A DNA stretch of 12,637 bases from Gammaproteobacteria bacterium UBA6968 (GCA_002450255.1 DJYW01000067.1:4552-17188), one strand, 5' to 3'. Shown: positions 1-9,787, numbered from the stretch's first letter. Notes: a model not told the origin generated them from the letters alone. Numbers and translations are program-made.

Positions 1-6
1 CCTCAA

Positions 7-22
7 GCGGCTTCCTAGCCGC
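7..22 (-). terminator. GC-rich hairpin downstream of rpoC
   Basis: On the minus strand GCGGCT-AGGA-AGCCGC is a perfect 6-bp GC-rich stem with a tetraloop, followed by TTGAGG at the window edge. It lies about 90 bases after rpoC. With only two T's following it within view it cannot be called a firm terminator; it could also belong to the leader of the next gene, probably rpsL. Confidence 0.35.
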
Positions 23-51
23 CGCGCGGGGCCGGCATTCTAATCGCCAAA

Positions 52-93
52 TTCGCTATAAACAAGCTCCTTCGAACCTCAGCTTATAGCGAA
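52..93 (-). terminator. inverted repeat after rpoC, possible operon terminator
   Basis: On the minus strand TTCGCTATAA and TTATAGCGAA form a perfect 10-bp stem that starts 18 bases after the rpoC stop. The 22-base loop can form an inner AAGCT/AGCTT helix. The stem is followed by TTTGGCG, a T-run of only three. Its place right after the last gene suggests a terminator or 3'-end stabiliser, but the A/T-rich upper stem, large loop and short T-run are not standard. Confidence 0.45.
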
Positions 94-110
94 CCAGCAA
101 CGCCACTCTG

Positions 111-3100
111 TTAGTCAGAGTTCTGCGCGGACAACGCTTCACTCAGAGCTTGTTCTATCTCATCAGCCGTCGCACTTTCTTTACCAGCCAGTTCCTCATC
201 ACGCTGGCGCTTACGGTCTTCGTGATAAGCCAAGCCAGTTCCCGCCGGGATTAGGCGACCCACAACCACGTTCTCCTTGAGGCCGCGCAAGAAGTCTTGC
301 TTACCCGTTACCGCTGCCTCGGTCAGGACGCGGGTTGTCTCCTGGAAAGACGCAGCCGAAATAAACGACTCGGTTGCCAGCGAAGCTTTGGTGATGCCCA
401 GCAGAATACGCTCGAACTCTGCCGGCGCTTTACCGTCGGCCACCAATGTCGCGTTGCGCTCTCTGACGTTCGTGTACTCCAACTGCTCACCACGGATAAA
501 CTCAGAGTCGCCCGCATGTGTCACCTCGACCTTGCGCAGCATTTGTCGAACGATCACTTCAATATGCTTGTCGTTGATAGTCACGCCCTGTAAGCGGTAT
601 ACCTCTTGGATTTCATTTGTGATGTACTTCGCTAGTTCCTCCACGCCTTTTAGCCTCAAGATATCGTGGGCGCTGTAAGGACCATCGCAAACGACTTCAC
701 CTTTTTCTACCTGCTCCCCATCGAACACACCAATACTGCGCCACTTCGGAATCAAAGTTTCGACGGTGTTGCCGTCCGCCATTGTGATAACGAGCCGGCG
801 CTTGCCTTTAGTTTCTTTACCAAAAGAAACGGTACCCGTTGTCTCTGCAAGTATGGCTGGCTCTTTCGGTTTACGAGCTTCAAACAGGTCGGCTACGCGA
901 GGCAGACCACCAGTGATATCGCGGGTCTTCGATCCCTCTTGCGGGATTCTAGCGATGATGTCCCCAACGCCGACTGAATCACCGTTCTCCATATTCAGGA
1001 TAGCGTTGCTCGGCATGTAATAACTCGCCGGTACCTCACTGCCTGGCAGCATCACTGGCTCACCTTCCGACGTGATCAAGCGTACCGCCGGACGCAAATC
1101 CTTGGCTGCGCTTGGACGATCTTTTGGATCAAGCACTGTGATATTCGTCAAGCCAGTCAACTCATCAGTCTGGCGATTGACTGAAAGCCCTTCTTCCATC
1201 TCTTCGAACAAGATGCTACCGGTCACTTCTGCAACAATCGGGTGCGTATGCGGGTCCCACTGAGCGATAACCTGGCCGGCATCAACGCTGTCGCCGTCGG
1301 CTACAGAAATTACTGCTCCGTAGGGCAACTTGTAACGCTCGCGCTCACGACCGTGAGCATCGGCAACTGCGATCTCTCCAGAACGAGACACTGCTACCAA
1401 CTCGCCAGATTCGCGCTGAACCGTCTTCAAGTTATGCAGACGAACCGAACCACCGTGCTTAACCTGAATGCTATCCACTGCCGTAGCACGTGATGCAGCA
1501 CCACCAATGTGGAAAGTACGCATAGTGAGCTGAGTGCCGGGTTCGCCAATTGATTGGGCCGCAATAACGCCGACTGACTCGCCGATGTTCACTTCGTGGC
1601 CACGAGCCAGATCACGGCCATAACACTTGCGGCAGACGCCGTGCGGCGTATCGCAAGTGATCGGTGAACGCACCCACATCTCATCAACGCCTAGGCCATC
1701 GAGTTGGTCAACCCAAGCCTCATCAATCATAGTGCCCTGCGGAACTACGATTGTTTTACCATCATTGGCGTATACGTCGCGGGCCACCGTCCTGCCCAAA
1801 ACACGATCACCAAGCGCTACTACAACGTCGCCGCCTTCGATAATCGAAGTCGTAAACAGGCCTTGCTCCGTACCGCAATCTACGTCGATAACCACAACAT
1901 CTTGAGCAACGTCGACTAGACGTCGAGTCAGGTATCCGGAGTTAGCAGTCTTCAATGCCGTATCTGCTAGTCCTTTGCGAGCGCCGTGCGTCGAAATAAA
2001 GTACTCGTTAACGGTTAAGCCTTCACGGAAATTAGCGGTAATCGCATTCTCGATAATGCTGCCGTCCGGACGTGTCATCAAACCACGCATACCGGCCAAC
2101 TGACGTATCTGAGCTGGCGAACCACGCGCGCCTGAATCCGCATACATATAAACCGAGTTGAACGAAGCCTGCTCTTCATCATCGCCATCCCGATTAGTCA
2201 CGGTTTCTTTCGAGATGCCATCCATCATAGAGCGAGCGACCAAATCGTTAGTGCGGCCCCAAATATCGACGACCTTGTTGTACTTTTCGCCCTGGGTTAC
2301 CAAACCTGAAGCAAATTGCGCTTCAATTTCAGCGACTTCTTTTTCTGCACTGGCGATGATGTCTTTCTTGCTGGGAGGAATAACAAAATCTTCAACACCA
2401 ATAGAAGCACCGGATGCCGTTGAGTTAGCAAAACCGGTGTACATGAGCTGGTCAGCAAAGATAACGGTATCTTTTAAGCCGCAGCGACGATAGCAGTCGT
2501 TAATCAGGGCGGAGATGGCTTTTTTACCCATCGCCTTGTTAACTGCCGTAAAAGGCAGTTGCTTAGGCACGATATCGTATAACAGCGAGCGGCCGACGGT
2601 CGTGTCGTAGACCGTGGTCTGATCCATAGCAATGCCCGTTTCGTCAAGGACGGTTTCAGTGATTCGCACTTTTACTTTCGCGTGCAAATCGACCTGTCCA
2701 GAGTGGTAGGCGCGATGCACTTCCTCGGAATTCGCAAAGATGGTGCCTTCGCCCCGCGCGTTCACCCTGTCGCGAGTCATGTAATAAATACCAAGTACAA
2801 CGTCTTGCGACGGCACAATGATAGGCTCCCCGCTTGCGGGAGAGAGGATATTGTTGGTCGACATCATCAACGCACGGCTCTCAAGCTGCGCTTCCAATGT
2901 CAGAGGTACGTGCACCGCCATTTGGTCGCCATCGAAGTCTGCGTTGAATGCACTACAGACTAACGGGTGCAGCTGAATAGCCTTACCTTCGATCAATACC
3001 GGTTCGAACGCCTGAATACCCAAACGGTGTAAGGTTGGAGCGCGGTTCAGCATAACTGGATGCTCGCGAATAACGTCCGCAAGAATATCCCAAACTTCTG

Positions 3101-4316
3101 ACGTTTCGCGCTCTACCATTTTCTTCGCGGCTTTAATGGTAGTCGCCAGCTGACGCTCTTCGAGCTTGCCAAATATGAATGGCTTAAACAATTCCAAAGC
3201 CATCTTCTTCGGTAAGCCACACTGATGCAACTTGAGCGTTGGACCACAAACGATCACTGAACGACCGGAGTAATCGACTCGCTTGCCAAGCAGGTTTTGA
3301 CGGAAGCGTCCCTGCTTACCTTTAATCATATCTGCCAAAGATTTTAACGGACGCTTATTAGAACCGGTAATGGCCCGGCCACGACGGCCGTTATCCAGGA
3401 GAGCGTCGACTGACTCTTGCAGCATACGCTTCTCGTTGCGCACAATAATATCTGGCGCAGATAGATCTAATAGTCGCTTTAGACGGTTATTACGGTTAAT
3501 CACACGACGATACAAATCATTCAGATCAGACGTAGCAAAACGTCCACCTTCTAACGGCACCAATGGACGTAGATCCGGCGGAAGCACCGGTAACACCGTC
3601 ATGATCATCCATTCGGGCTTGTTGCCCGATTTAACGAAGGCTTCCATGAGCTTGAGGCGCTTGGAAAGTTTTTTAATTTTAGTCTCTGAGTTAGTCGCTG
3701 GGATCTCTTCGCGCAGCTGCGCAACCTCACCGTCCATATCCAGGTTGAGCAGCAGCTGTTGCACCGCCTCAGCGCCCATACGAGCATCGAACTCATCGCC
3801 GTACTCTTCCAGCTTTTGATAATAATCTTCGTCGGTCAGTAACTGGCCGATTTCTAGATCAGTTAAACCTGGATCAACCACAACGAAGGATTCGAAATAA
3901 AGCACCCGCTCTATATCTCGCAACGTCATATCCAACAACAGACCAATCCGCGACGGCAAGGACTTCAGGAACCAGATATGTGCCGTTGGGCACGCTAGCT
4001 CAATATGCCCCATACGTTCGCGACGTACCTTGGTCAAAGTCACCTCGACGCCACACTTCTCGCAGATCACGCCACGGTGCTTAAGTCGCTTGTACTTGCC
4101 GCATAGACACTCGTAATCTTTTACCGGGCCAAAAATTCTTGCACAGAATAAGCCGTCCCGCTCTGGCTTGAAGGTTCGGTAATTGATGGTCTCTGGCTTT
4201 TTTACCTCGCCAAAAGACCATGATCGAATCATCTCGGGGGACGCTAAACCGATTCTGAGTGCATTGAATTCGTCGACGTTACCCTGAGCTTTTAAGAGAT
4301 TAAGTAAGTCTTTCAC
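111..4316 (-). CDS. rpoC: DNA-directed RNA polymerase subunit beta'
   Basis: RpoC is the largest RNA polymerase subunit and carries the catalytic Mg2+ site. The 1401-residue product (E. coli 1407) is complete. The amino-terminal zinc cluster is C70, C72, C85, C88. The sigma-binding coiled coil and rudder region spans roughly 260-335, and the invariant NADFDGD has D460, D462 and D464. The second zinc cluster is C814, C888, C895, C898. The bridge helix region includes [17 protein letters not shown] near 790-806, and the trigger loop TMRTFHIGG has H936. All of these sit at E. coli positions. From about 945 to 1130 comes the long lineage-specific insert in the trigger loop, typical of gammaproteobacteria. 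The end has [16 protein letters not shown] and a charged tail. GTG start with GAGGA 6 bases upstream; rpoB ends 79 bases before. Confidence 0.99.
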   Translation of the reverse strand: MKDLLNLLKAQGNVDEFNALRIGLASPEMIRSWSFGEVKKPETINYRTFKPERDGLFCARIFGPVKDYECLCGKYKRLKHRGVICEKCGVEVTLTKVRRERMGHIELACPTAHIWFLKSLPSRIGLLLDMTLRDIERVLYFESFVVVDPGLTDLEIGQLLTDEDYYQKLEEYGDEFDARMGAEAVQQLLLNLDMDGEVAQLREEIPATNSETKIKKLSKRLKLMEAFVKSGNKPEWMIMTVLPVLPPDLRPLVPLEGGRFATSDLNDLYRRVINRNNRLKRLLDLSAPDIIVRNEKRMLQESVDALLDNGRRGRAITGSNKRPLKSLADMIKGKQGRFRQNLLGKRVDYSGRSVIVCGPTLKLHQCGLPKKMALELFKPFIFGKLEERQLATTIKAAKKMVERETSEVWDILADVIREHPVMLNRAPTLHRLGIQAFEPVLIEGKAIQLHPLVCSAFNADFDGDQMAVHVPLTLEAQLESRALMMSTNNILSPASGEPIIVPSQDVVLGIYYMTRDRVNARGEGTIFANSEEVHRAYHSGQVDLHAKVKVRITETVLDETGIAMDQTTVYDTTVGRSLLYDIVPKQLPFTAVNKAMGKKAISALINDCYRRCGLKDTVIFADQLMYTGFANSTASGASIGVEDFVIPPSKKDIIASAEKEVAEIEAQFASGLVTQGEKYNKVVDIWGRTNDLVARSMMDGISKETVTNRDGDDEEQASFNSVYMYADSGARGSPAQIRQLAGMRGLMTRPDGSIIENAITANFREGLTVNEYFISTHGARKGLADTALKTANSGYLTRRLVDVAQDVVVIDVDCGTEQGLFTTSIIEGGDVVVALGDRVLGRTVARDVYANDGKTIVVPQGTMIDEAWVDQLDGLGVDEMWVRSPITCDTPHGVCRKCYGRDLARGHEVNIGESVGVIAAQSIGEPGTQLTMRTFHIGGAASRATAVDSIQVKHGGSVRLHNLKTVQRESGELVAVSRSGEIAVADAHGRERERYKLPYGAVISVADGDSVDAGQVIAQWDPHTHPIVAEVTGSILFEEMEEGLSVNRQTDELTGLTNITVLDPKDRPSAAKDLRPAVRLITSEGEPVMLPGSEVPASYYMPSNAILNMENGDSVGVGDIIARIPQEGSKTRDITGGLPRVADLFEARKPKEPAILAETTGTVSFGKETKGKRRLVITMADGNTVETLIPKWRSIGVFDGEQVEKGEVVCDGPYSAHDILRLKGVEELAKYITNEIQEVYRLQGVTINDKHIEVIVRQMLRKVEVTHAGDSEFIRGEQLEYTNVRERNATLVADGKAPAEFERILLGITKASLATESFISAASFQETTRVLTEAAVTGKQDFLRGLKENVVVGRLIPAGTGLAYHEDRKRQRDEELAGKESATADEIEQALSEALSAQNSD

Positions 4317-4322
4317 GCTCTT

Positions 4323-4327
4323 TCCTC
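4323..4327 (-). promoter_or_regulatory. ribosome binding site for the rpoC GTG start
   Basis: GAGGA on the minus strand lies 6 bases before GTG at 4314-4316. E. coli rpoC also starts with GTG, and the first residues [10 protein letters not shown] align with the E. coli amino terminus, so the start is well supported. Confidence 0.85.
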
Positions 4328-4334
4328 TTTGCTT

Positions 4335-4363
4335 GCCTGGAATTTAATAGGTAAATCCCAGGC
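4335..4363 (-). repeat. 12-pair RNA hairpin between rpoB and rpoC
   Basis: On the minus strand GCCTGG-GATTTA pairs with TAAATT-CCAGGC through 12 consecutive pairs around a CCTAT loop. One pair is G-U in the sense RNA and would be A-C on the other strand, so the fold fits the rpoBC transcript. The next bases are AAGCAAAGAGG with no T-run, so it does not stop rpoC transcription. The plus-strand copy is followed by TTTTACG, a very weak terminator-like tail. It ends only 7 bases before the GAGGA of rpoC and could tune rpoC translation or mark a processing site. Confidence 0.65.
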
Positions 4364-4395
4364 TTTTACGTTATTGCAGTTTAGTCGCTTGGTAC

Positions 4396-7300
4396 CTAGT
4401 CGGTTTCCAGTTCAACGTTGATGCCCAAAGATCGAATCTCTTTGACCAAAACATTAAAGGACTCCGGCATGCCTGGTTCCATCTTGAAATCGCCATCTAC
4501 GATGTTTTTATACATCTTGGTGCGACCCGCAACATCGTCTGACTTAACAGTCAGCATCTCTTGCAAGGTATAGGCTGCGCCGTACGCTTCGAGTGCCCAC
4601 ACCTCCATTTCGCCAAAGCGCTGCCCGCCAAATTGAGCCTTGCCACCCAATGGCTGCTGGGTAACCAGACTGTAGGAGCCTGTTGAGCGAGCGTGCATCT
4701 TGTCATCAACCAAGTGATTGAGCTTAAGCATGTACATATAGCCAACCGTCACTGGTCGATCGAACTGCTCACCAGTACGCCCATCGTATAACATGGTTTG
4801 GCCACTATCAGGCAATCCCGCTGCGCGCAGCATGGTCTTAATTTCCTCCTCGCTCGCACCGTCAAAAGCTGGTGTCGCGAAGGGTAGGCCGGACTTAAGG
4901 TTGTTGGCCATTTCCATGACCTCGGCATCGCTTACGCTGTCAAGATTCACGGCCACGCCGTCCGTCAGGTTATACACCTTGGTGAGGTATTCCCTGACCT
5001 CGGCGACCTGTCGCTGCTCATCCAACATCTCGTTGATGCGTTCACCAACGCCATGAGCGGCCCAACCTAAGTGAGTTTCCAACACCTGGCCCACGTTCAT
5101 ACGGGACGGTACGCCCAATGGGTTGAGCACGATATCTACCGGCTCGCCTTTTTCGTCAAAAGGCATGTCTTCGACCGGCATAATGACGGAGATAACGCCT
5201 TTATTACCATGACGTCCCGCCATCTTGTCGCCAGGCTGGATGCGGCGTTTAATAGCCAGGTAAACCTTGACGATTTTTAAAACACCAGGTGCCAGGTCGT
5301 CACCGCTTTCCAGCTTGCCACGCTTATCTTCATAAACCGCATCAAGGCCAGCACGACGTTCCTGCAAATGCGCAGACGCCCGATCGATTTGCTCGTTCAA
5401 GCTATCGTCTTGCATACGTACCTTGAACAAGTCGTCTAACGAGGTTTCTTGCAGATAGGCCTCTGTCACCTCAAAGCCTTTTGCTTCGCCCGGAGCGCTC
5501 GCCGCCTTCTGGCCGATCAACGCTTTATTTAAGCGCTCGGCTGTCGCAATCTCAACGATTCGAAATTCGTCATTGAGATCCAGGCGAATCTGGGTCAACT
5601 GCTCTTGCTCTATATCCTTCGCACGCTGGTCTTTTTCGACCCCGTCGCGCGTGAATATCTGAACGTCTATTATGGTTCCCTTCACACTGGAAGGTACACG
5701 CAAAGAGGAGTCTTTAACGTCAGACGCCTTTTCACCAAAAATCGCGCGCAGGAGCTTTTCTTCCGGGGTCAGCTGCGTCTCGCCTTTAGGCGTTACCTTG
5801 CCCACCAAGATATCTCCAGCGCTGACTTCGGCGCCGATGTAGACAACGCCTGATTCATCCAACTTACCCAAAGCACCTTCGCCGACATTTGGGATGTCAC
5901 AGGTGATCTCTTCAGGACCTAACTTAGTGTCGCGAGCGATACAGGTCAGTTCCTGAATATGGATGCTGGTAAACCGATCCTCTTTTACAACTCGCTCGGA
6001 GACAAGAATCGAGTCTTCGAAGTTGTAGCCATTCCAAGGCATAAAGGCGATGCGCATGTTTTGACCTAAAGCGAGCTCGCCCATATCGATGGATGGTCCA
6101 TCAGCGAGAATATCGTTCTTGGCTATGATGTCGCCCTGCTTTACCAAAGGTCTTTGGTTAATGCAGGTATTTTGATTCGATCGAGTGAATTTCGTTAAGT
6201 TATAAATATCCACCCCGGCATCACCGGCTTCAATTTCGTCATCGCCAACTCGAACGACAATTCTGCCTGCGTCGACACTATCGATGACGCCGCCGCGTTG
6301 TGCTTTAACACAAACGCCTGAGTCGCGAGCGACGATACGCTCCATGCCAGTACCAACCAAAGGCTTCTGTGCCCGCAATGTCGGCACGGCCTGACGCTGC
6401 ATATTTGAACCCATCAACGCTCGGTTGGCATCATCGTGCTCAAGAAACGGAATCAATGATGCCGCGACAGAGACAACCTGCTTGGGCGATACATCCATGA
6501 AGTCAACGTTCTCGGGTGCCGTCTTCGTAAATTCGTTTTGGTGTCTGACGTCGATCAGATCCGCACCAAATTGGCCATTCACTTTAACAGGCGCACTCGC
6601 CTGCGCGATAACATATTGCGCCTCGTCGATAGCAGATAAGTACTCTACGTCTGCCGTAACCACACCGTCGACCACCTTGCGATAGGGCGACTCCAAAAAG
6701 CCATAGTTATTGGTCCGAGCATAAGAAGCGAGGCTATTAATCAAGCCAATGTTCGGGCCCTCAGGCGTTTCGATAGGACAAACACGACCATAGTGAGTAG
6801 GGTGAACGTCGCGGACTTCAAAGCCGGCTCGTTCTCTTGTAAGGCCGCCTGGCCCTAATGCCGAAACTCGACGCTTGTGTGTCACTTCAGAAAGCGGATT
6901 GTTTTGGTCCATAAATTGCGACAGCTGGGATGAACCAAAGAATTCTTTGATTGCAGCCGCAACTGGCTTGGCATTAATCATATCTTGAGGCATCAGACCT
7001 TCAGATTCCGCCAGGCTAAGACGCTCTTTTACGGCACGCTCGACACGGATCAGACCTACTCGGAACTGATTTTCAGCCATCTCGCCAACCGACCGAATAC
7101 GCCGATTGCCAAGGTGGTCAATGTCATCCACCGAGCCTTTACCATTACGGATGTCAACCAAAGTACGTAGTACGTCAACGATATCTTCTTCCGCCAAAGT
7201 GCCAATGCCTTCGGCTTCTTCGCGACCCAAACGACGGTTGAATTTCATTCGACCGACTGCAGACAGGTCGTACCGCTCTGACGAGAAGAACAAATTAGAG

Positions 7301-8469
7301 AACAGATTTTCCGCTGCCTCTTTGGTAGGCGGCTCACCTGGGCGCATCATGCGATAGATCTCGACAAGGGCTTCCAGTCGGTTGCTGCACGGATCAATGC
7401 GTAACGTATCTGAAATAAACGGACCACAATCAAGGTCGTTGGTATAAATGGTCTCAAAGCGCTCAATCTTGAGCTCGATGATCTGCTCCATCACTTCTGG
7501 CGTAATAATTGTGTTGCAGGGAATGACCACTTCGCCAGTAGCTGGATCCACTGTGTCTTTTGCGACGACTTGTTCTAGTAAGTACTCTTGAGGCACTTCG
7601 AGCTGCGTCATCTTACTTTCTTCAAGCAGACGAACGTGACGAGCGGTAATTCGGCGCCCACTTTCGACAACTACTTTGCCTTTCGGGTCAACAATATCGA
7701 ATGTCGCCACTTCGCCGCGCATACGGTCCGCAACAAGCTCAACAGAAAGCTCGCCATCTTTAACTAGGAAAGTATTGGAGACAAAGAACTGCTCTAGAAT
7801 TTGTTCGCTGCTATACCCCAGTGCTCGCAAAATGATGGTTGCAGGTAACTTCCGTCTGCGGTCGATGCGTACGAACACGCAATCCTTGGGATCGTATTCA
7901 AAATCTAACCAGGAGCCGCGATAAGGGATTACCCGAGCGTTATATAACAGCTTGCCTGAGGAGTGTGTCTTACCTTTATCGTGGTCGAAGAAGACACCTG
8001 GCGAGCGGTGCAACTGAGATACCACTACTCGCTCGGTACCATTCACAACGAACGTACCATTCTCGGTCATGAGCGGAATCTCGCCCATGTAGACTTCCTG
8101 CTCTTTGACGTCTTTTACGGTTTTATTGGAGCTTTCTTTATCATAGATAATGAGCCGGACCTTCACCCGCAGCGGTGCTGCATAAGTGATGGAACGAAGC
8201 ACACATTCCTTGACGTCAAAGGTTGGCTCGCCGAGCTGGTAATCGACGTATTCCAGCGAAGCGCTGCCCGAATAACTAACGATCGGAAAGACCGACTTAA
8301 AGGCCGCATGCAGGCCCGACTCGGCCCGATCTTCCAACCCGATGCCGGGCTGGAGAAATTTGTCATAGGAGTCCGTTTGGATCGCCAACAAATAGGGCAT
8401 ATCCATTTTTTCAGGCAATTTGCCGAAATCTTTTCGTATGCGTTTCTTTTCAGTGAAGCTATACGCCAT
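4396..8469 (-). CDS. rpoB: DNA-directed RNA polymerase subunit beta
   Basis: RpoB is the second largest subunit of RNA polymerase and builds one side of the active-site cleft. The 1357-residue product (E. coli 1342) is full length and collinear. The rifampicin pocket is at about residues 511-540, with [20 protein letters not shown] and [10 protein letters not shown]. Residues matching E. coli Q513, D516, H526, R529 and S531 (here Q518, D521, H531, R534, S536) are all the sensitive type. The active-site segment [18 protein letters not shown] carries E818/D819 (E. coli E813/D814), and the lysines of [17 protein letters not shown] near 1074 and 1082 contact the substrate. The carboxy terminus has [20 protein letters not shown] and the clamp-anchoring end. 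The few extra residues fall in the amino-terminal half (by residue 518 the offset is +5) and in the lineage-specific insert around 940-1045. ATG start with AGGAG 6 bases upstream. Confidence 0.99.
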   Translation of the reverse strand: MAYSFTEKKRIRKDFGKLPEKMDMPYLLAIQTDSYDKFLQPGIGLEDRAESGLHAAFKSVFPIVSYSGSASLEYVDYQLGEPTFDVKECVLRSITYAAPLRVKVRLIIYDKESSNKTVKDVKEQEVYMGEIPLMTENGTFVVNGTERVVVSQLHRSPGVFFDHDKGKTHSSGKLLYNARVIPYRGSWLDFEYDPKDCVFVRIDRRRKLPATIILRALGYSSEQILEQFFVSNTFLVKDGELSVELVADRMRGEVATFDIVDPKGKVVVESGRRITARHVRLLEESKMTQLEVPQEYLLEQVVAKDTVDPATGEVVIPCNTIITPEVMEQIIELKIERFETIYTNDLDCGPFISDTLRIDPCSNRLEALVEIYRMMRPGEPPTKEAAENLFSNLFFSSERYDLSAVGRMKFNRRLGREEAEGIGTLAEEDIVDVLRTLVDIRNGKGSVDDIDHLGNRRIRSVGEMAENQFRVGLIRVERAVKERLSLAESEGLMPQDMINAKPVAAAIKEFFGSSQLSQFMDQNNPLSEVTHKRRVSALGPGGLTRERAGFEVRDVHPTHYGRVCPIETPEGPNIGLINSLASYARTNNYGFLESPYRKVVDGVVTADVEYLSAIDEAQYVIAQASAPVKVNGQFGADLIDVRHQNEFTKTAPENVDFMDVSPKQVVSVAASLIPFLEHDDANRALMGSNMQRQAVPTLRAQKPLVGTGMERIVARDSGVCVKAQRGGVIDSVDAGRIVVRVGDDEIEAGDAGVDIYNLTKFTRSNQNTCINQRPLVKQGDIIAKNDILADGPSIDMGELALGQNMRIAFMPWNGYNFEDSILVSERVVKEDRFTSIHIQELTCIARDTKLGPEEITCDIPNVGEGALGKLDESGVVYIGAEVSAGDILVGKVTPKGETQLTPEEKLLRAIFGEKASDVKDSSLRVPSSVKGTIIDVQIFTRDGVEKDQRAKDIEQEQLTQIRLDLNDEFRIVEIATAERLNKALIGQKAASAPGEAKGFEVTEAYLQETSLDDLFKVRMQDDSLNEQIDRASAHLQERRAGLDAVYEDKRGKLESGDDLAPGVLKIVKVYLAIKRRIQPGDKMAGRHGNKGVISVIMPVEDMPFDEKGEPVDIVLNPLGVPSRMNVGQVLETHLGWAAHGVGERINEMLDEQRQVAEVREYLTKVYNLTDGVAVNLDSVSDAEVMEMANNLKSGLPFATPAFDGASEEEIKTMLRAAGLPDSGQTMLYDGRTGEQFDRPVTVGYMYMLKLNHLVDDKMHARSTGSYSLVTQQPLGGKAQFGGQRFGEMEVWALEAYGAAYTLQEMLTVKSDDVAGRTKMYKNIVDGDFKMEPGMPESFNVLVKEIRSLGINVELETD

Positions 8470-8475
8470 GTAAAT

Positions 8476-8480
8476 CTCCT
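8476..8480 (-). promoter_or_regulatory. rpoB ribosome binding site
   Basis: AGGAG lies 6 bases before the rpoB ATG at 8467-8469. The stop codon of a 20-codon upstream frame (TAG at 8479-8481) overlaps its first bases. Confidence 0.8.
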
Positions 8481-8653
8481 ACGCCATTGTACGTGCCTGT
8501 TTTTGAATCGCTTTCGCCGCGCTTACGCTGCGTCGAATCATAACCGGCAACCAAAAATTTACTCTCGTCTCACCTTAATGTTGCTTTGTCTACTGTGCAC
8601 CGTTTGTCTAAATGGCGGACCGCATCAAATACGTCAAAGTTACAACGACCAAA

Positions 8654-8694
8654 GGCCGGGACCCCGTATTCGTTTCGAACACGCGGTGCCAGCC
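8654..8694 (-). terminator. long imperfect hairpin between rplL and rpoB, candidate attenuator or RNase III site
   Basis: On the minus strand GGCTGG pairs with CCGGCC, then ACC with GGT across a C-C mismatch, then GTGTTCG with CGAATAC across a 2x2 internal loop, closing an AAA loop: 16 pairs, extendable outward by a G-U and an A-U pair. Two of the stem pairs are G-U in the sense RNA only. The hairpin is followed by TTTGGTCGTTGT, a weak and broken T-run. It lies 47 bases after rplL, about where E. coli has its partial terminator and RNase III cut. The T-run is too poor for strong termination, so partial read-through or processing is more likely. Confidence 0.5.
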
Positions 8695-8741
8695 CTATTT
8701 ACAGCCTATGCTGCTCAGCTTGCGCTGTTAGCAAAGTCAAC

Positions 8742-9128
8742 CTACTTAAGTTCTACCGTTGCACCGGCTTCCTCAAGCTGCTTCTGCACATCCTCTGCTT
8801 CGTCTTTGGATACAGCTTCCTTTACTGGGGAAGGCGCGCCGTCGACTAAAGCTTTGGCTTCTTTCAGACCAAGTCCAGTGATCGCACGGACTGCTTTGAT
8901 CACGTTCACTTTTTTGTCGCCTGCAGATGACAAGACCACGTCGAACTCTGTCTGTTCTGCTGCGCCACCTGCGTCACCGGCATCTCCACCAGCTGCGGCA
9001 GGCGCTACAGCAACTGCTGCCGCTGCAGAAACACCAAACTTCTCTTCCATATCCGAGATTAACTCGACCACTTCCATCACGCTCATTTCTGAAATAGCGT
9101 TCAAAATATCTTCTTTGGACAAATCCAC
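8742..9128 (-). CDS. rplL: 50S ribosomal protein L7/L12
   Basis: L7/L12 is the multicopy stalk protein that recruits translation factors and stimulates their GTPase activity. The 128-residue product (E. coli 121) shows the usual three parts. The amino-terminal dimerisation and L10-binding domain is at residues 1-33 ([19 protein letters not shown]). A flexible Ala/Gly hinge follows at about 34-58, rich in [21 protein letters not shown] and several residues longer than in E. coli. The factor-binding carboxy-terminal domain is at about 59-128, with [20 protein letters not shown] and the VELK end. The start is GTG, set by AGGAG 6 bases upstream; the first internal Met would remove the dimerisation helix. 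It follows rplJ after 53 bases, and a structured spacer separates it from rpoB, where E. coli has an attenuator and RNase III site. Confidence 0.98.
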   Translation of the reverse strand: MDLSKEDILNAISEMSVMEVVELISDMEEKFGVSAAAAVAVAPAAAGGDAGDAGGAAEQTEFDVVLSSAGDKKVNVIKAVRAITGLGLKEAKALVDGAPSPVKEAVSKDEAEDVQKQLEEAGATVELK

Positions 9129-9134
9129 TTTCGT

Positions 9135-9139
9135 CTCCT
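9135..9139 (-). promoter_or_regulatory. ribosome binding site for the rplL GTG start
   Basis: AGGAG on the minus strand lies 6 bases before the GTG at 9126-9128, an optimal arrangement. A strong site of its own fits the need to make four or more L7/L12 copies per L10. Confidence 0.8.
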
Positions 9140-9168
9140 GATTCTAAAACGGGTTAACTTCTAATCGA

Positions 9169-9181
9169 TCGGAATTTCCGA
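9169..9181. repeat. 13-base odd palindrome in the rplJ-rplL gap
   Basis: TCGGAA-T-TTCCGA is perfectly symmetric around one base and abuts the rplJ stop codon. The heptamer CTAATCG occurs on both sides (9161-9167 and 9182-9188), the second copy overlapping the rplJ stop. As RNA the arms cannot fold with a 1-base loop, though a shorter stem could. No role is known; it may be chance. Confidence 0.4.
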
Positions 9182-9715
9182 CTAATCGCCTTGAGCCTCT
9201 TTCTGATCTTTGACGGCAGCAACTACACGAACCAGCTTACCCGGCACTTCATTCAGTGTCCGAGCCAGTTTCACGATCGGTGCTTGCATTACGCTCATTA
9301 GCATTGCTCGAGCTTCGTCCAGCGTCGGTAGGGTTGCTACCCGATCGATTTGATCTGCGCCAAACGCCTGGCCGCCAATTGCGACCGCTTTTACCTCTAA
9401 GTCTTCATGCTCTTTTGCGTAGTCTTTAAGCAGGCGCGCTGCGGAACCGGGGTCGTCGTGAGAAAACGCTACTAAAGTAGGGCCCACAAAGGACTCACTC
9501 AAGCATTCATACTCAGTACCCTCTACCGCTCGCTTTGCAAGGGTATTTCTGACCACACGCAGATAGACGCCTGACTCGCGAGCTTTAACACGCATTTCAG
9601 TCATTTCTGCGACGGTCATCCCTCGATAGTCTGCGAGGACTGCCGACAAAGCAGATGCAGCAGCTTCGTTCACTTCGGCAACGATCTGTTGCTTTTGGTC
9701 GAGCCCTATTGCCAC
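9182..9715 (-). CDS. rplJ: 50S ribosomal protein L10
   Basis: L10 anchors the L7/L12 dimers to 23S rRNA at the base of the stalk and, as the L10-L12 complex, represses translation of its own mRNA. The 177-residue product is somewhat longer than the E. coli protein (165). The amino-terminal rRNA-binding domain is well conserved: [12 protein letters not shown] near residue 8, the [15 protein letters not shown] stretch at 28-42, then [15 protein letters not shown] and [10 protein letters not shown]. The carboxy-terminal helix that binds L12 dimers follows, with [20 protein letters not shown]. The extra length sits around [18 protein letters not shown] near the end, which also occurs in other gammaproteobacterial L10 proteins as far as I recall. 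The start is GTG with GGAG 8 bases upstream. rplL follows after 53 bases. Confidence 0.97.
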   Translation of the reverse strand: MAIGLDQKQQIVAEVNEAAASALSAVLADYRGMTVAEMTEMRVKARESGVYLRVVRNTLAKRAVEGTEYECLSESFVGPTLVAFSHDDPGSAARLLKDYAKEHEDLEVKAVAIGGQAFGADQIDRVATLPTLDEARAMLMSVMQAPIVKLARTLNEVPGKLVRVVAAVKDQKEAQGD

Positions 9716-9723
9716 GATTGCTT

Positions 9724-9727
9724 CTCC
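9724..9727 (-). promoter_or_regulatory. ribosome binding site for the rplJ GTG start
   Basis: GGAG on the minus strand lies 8 bases before the GTG at 9713-9715. No in-frame ATG lies between this site and the conserved amino terminus, which supports GTG initiation. Confidence 0.7.
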
Positions 9728-9734
9728 ACTTTTA

Positions 9735-9762
9735 ACTGATCCACCTAACGGCTCCGATCAGT
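9735..9762 (-). repeat. inverted repeat upstream of the rplJ start
   Basis: ACTGATC and GATCAGT form a perfect 7-bp stem around a 14-base loop, ending 7 bases before the GGAG of rplJ. It could influence access to the ribosome binding site and so be part of the L10 control mechanism; that role is inference from position only. Confidence 0.45.
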
Positions 9763-9772
9763 AGGTTATGTA

Positions 9773-9787
9773 ATGGTCGGGGACCAT
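9773..9787 (-). repeat. short hairpin ATGGTC-CCC-GACCAT
   Basis: A perfect 6-bp stem with a 3-base loop lies in the rplJ leader. It is probably one helix of the larger leader fold between the L10 binding site and the start codon. No T-run follows. Confidence 0.45.

Larger units (their letters stand above)
4317..4395 (-). other. rpoB-rpoC spacer
   Basis: This 79-base spacer holds one strong hairpin (4335-4363) and then the rpoC ribosome binding site. E. coli has a spacer of similar length here. No promoter is visible. Confidence 0.7.
8470..8741 (-). other. rplL-rpoB spacer
   Basis: This 272-base spacer holds no recognised gene. On the minus strand its main feature is a long imperfect hairpin (8654-8694). 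Upstream of it are an ACAGC/GCTGT repeat (about 8702-8728) and downstream a 20-codon open frame that ends in the rpoB ribosome binding site (8479-8541). E. coli has a partial terminator and an RNase III processing site in this interval, which set the lower level of rpoBC relative to rplJL. No clear sigma70 promoter is visible; a TATGAT hexamer near 8537-8542 lacks a -35 partner. Confidence 0.6.

Noticed and set aside
277..3819. Several plus-strand open frames of 60 to 149 codons antisense to rpoC.
   Set aside because: They are shadows of the conserved rpoC coding sequence with no domain content or consistent ribosome binding sites.
8537..8542. TATGAT hexamer on the minus strand upstream of rpoB, similar to a -10 box.
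   Set aside because: No -35 at 16-18 bases and no extended -10 TG element; a chance match in a short spacer is likely.
8602..8638. Possible promoter TTGACG with a downstream TTTAGA before rpoB.
   Set aside because: The spacing is 19 bases and the -10 lacks the key second A and last T, so the match is too poor.
8715..8738. TTGACT just after the rplL stop as a -35 box.
   Set aside because: No -10 hexamer lies 16-18 bases downstream (TGAGCA or GAGCAG only).
7963..9141. A 392-codon open frame on the plus strand running antisense to rplL, the rplL-rpoB spacer and the start of rpoB.
   Set aside because: Its starting GTG has only a GAGGA touching it, too close to work as a ribosome binding site. 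Its Ala/Ser/Pro-rich part is simply the reverse of the Ala-rich rplL hinge, and it resembles no protein I know. The minus-strand genes here are certain.
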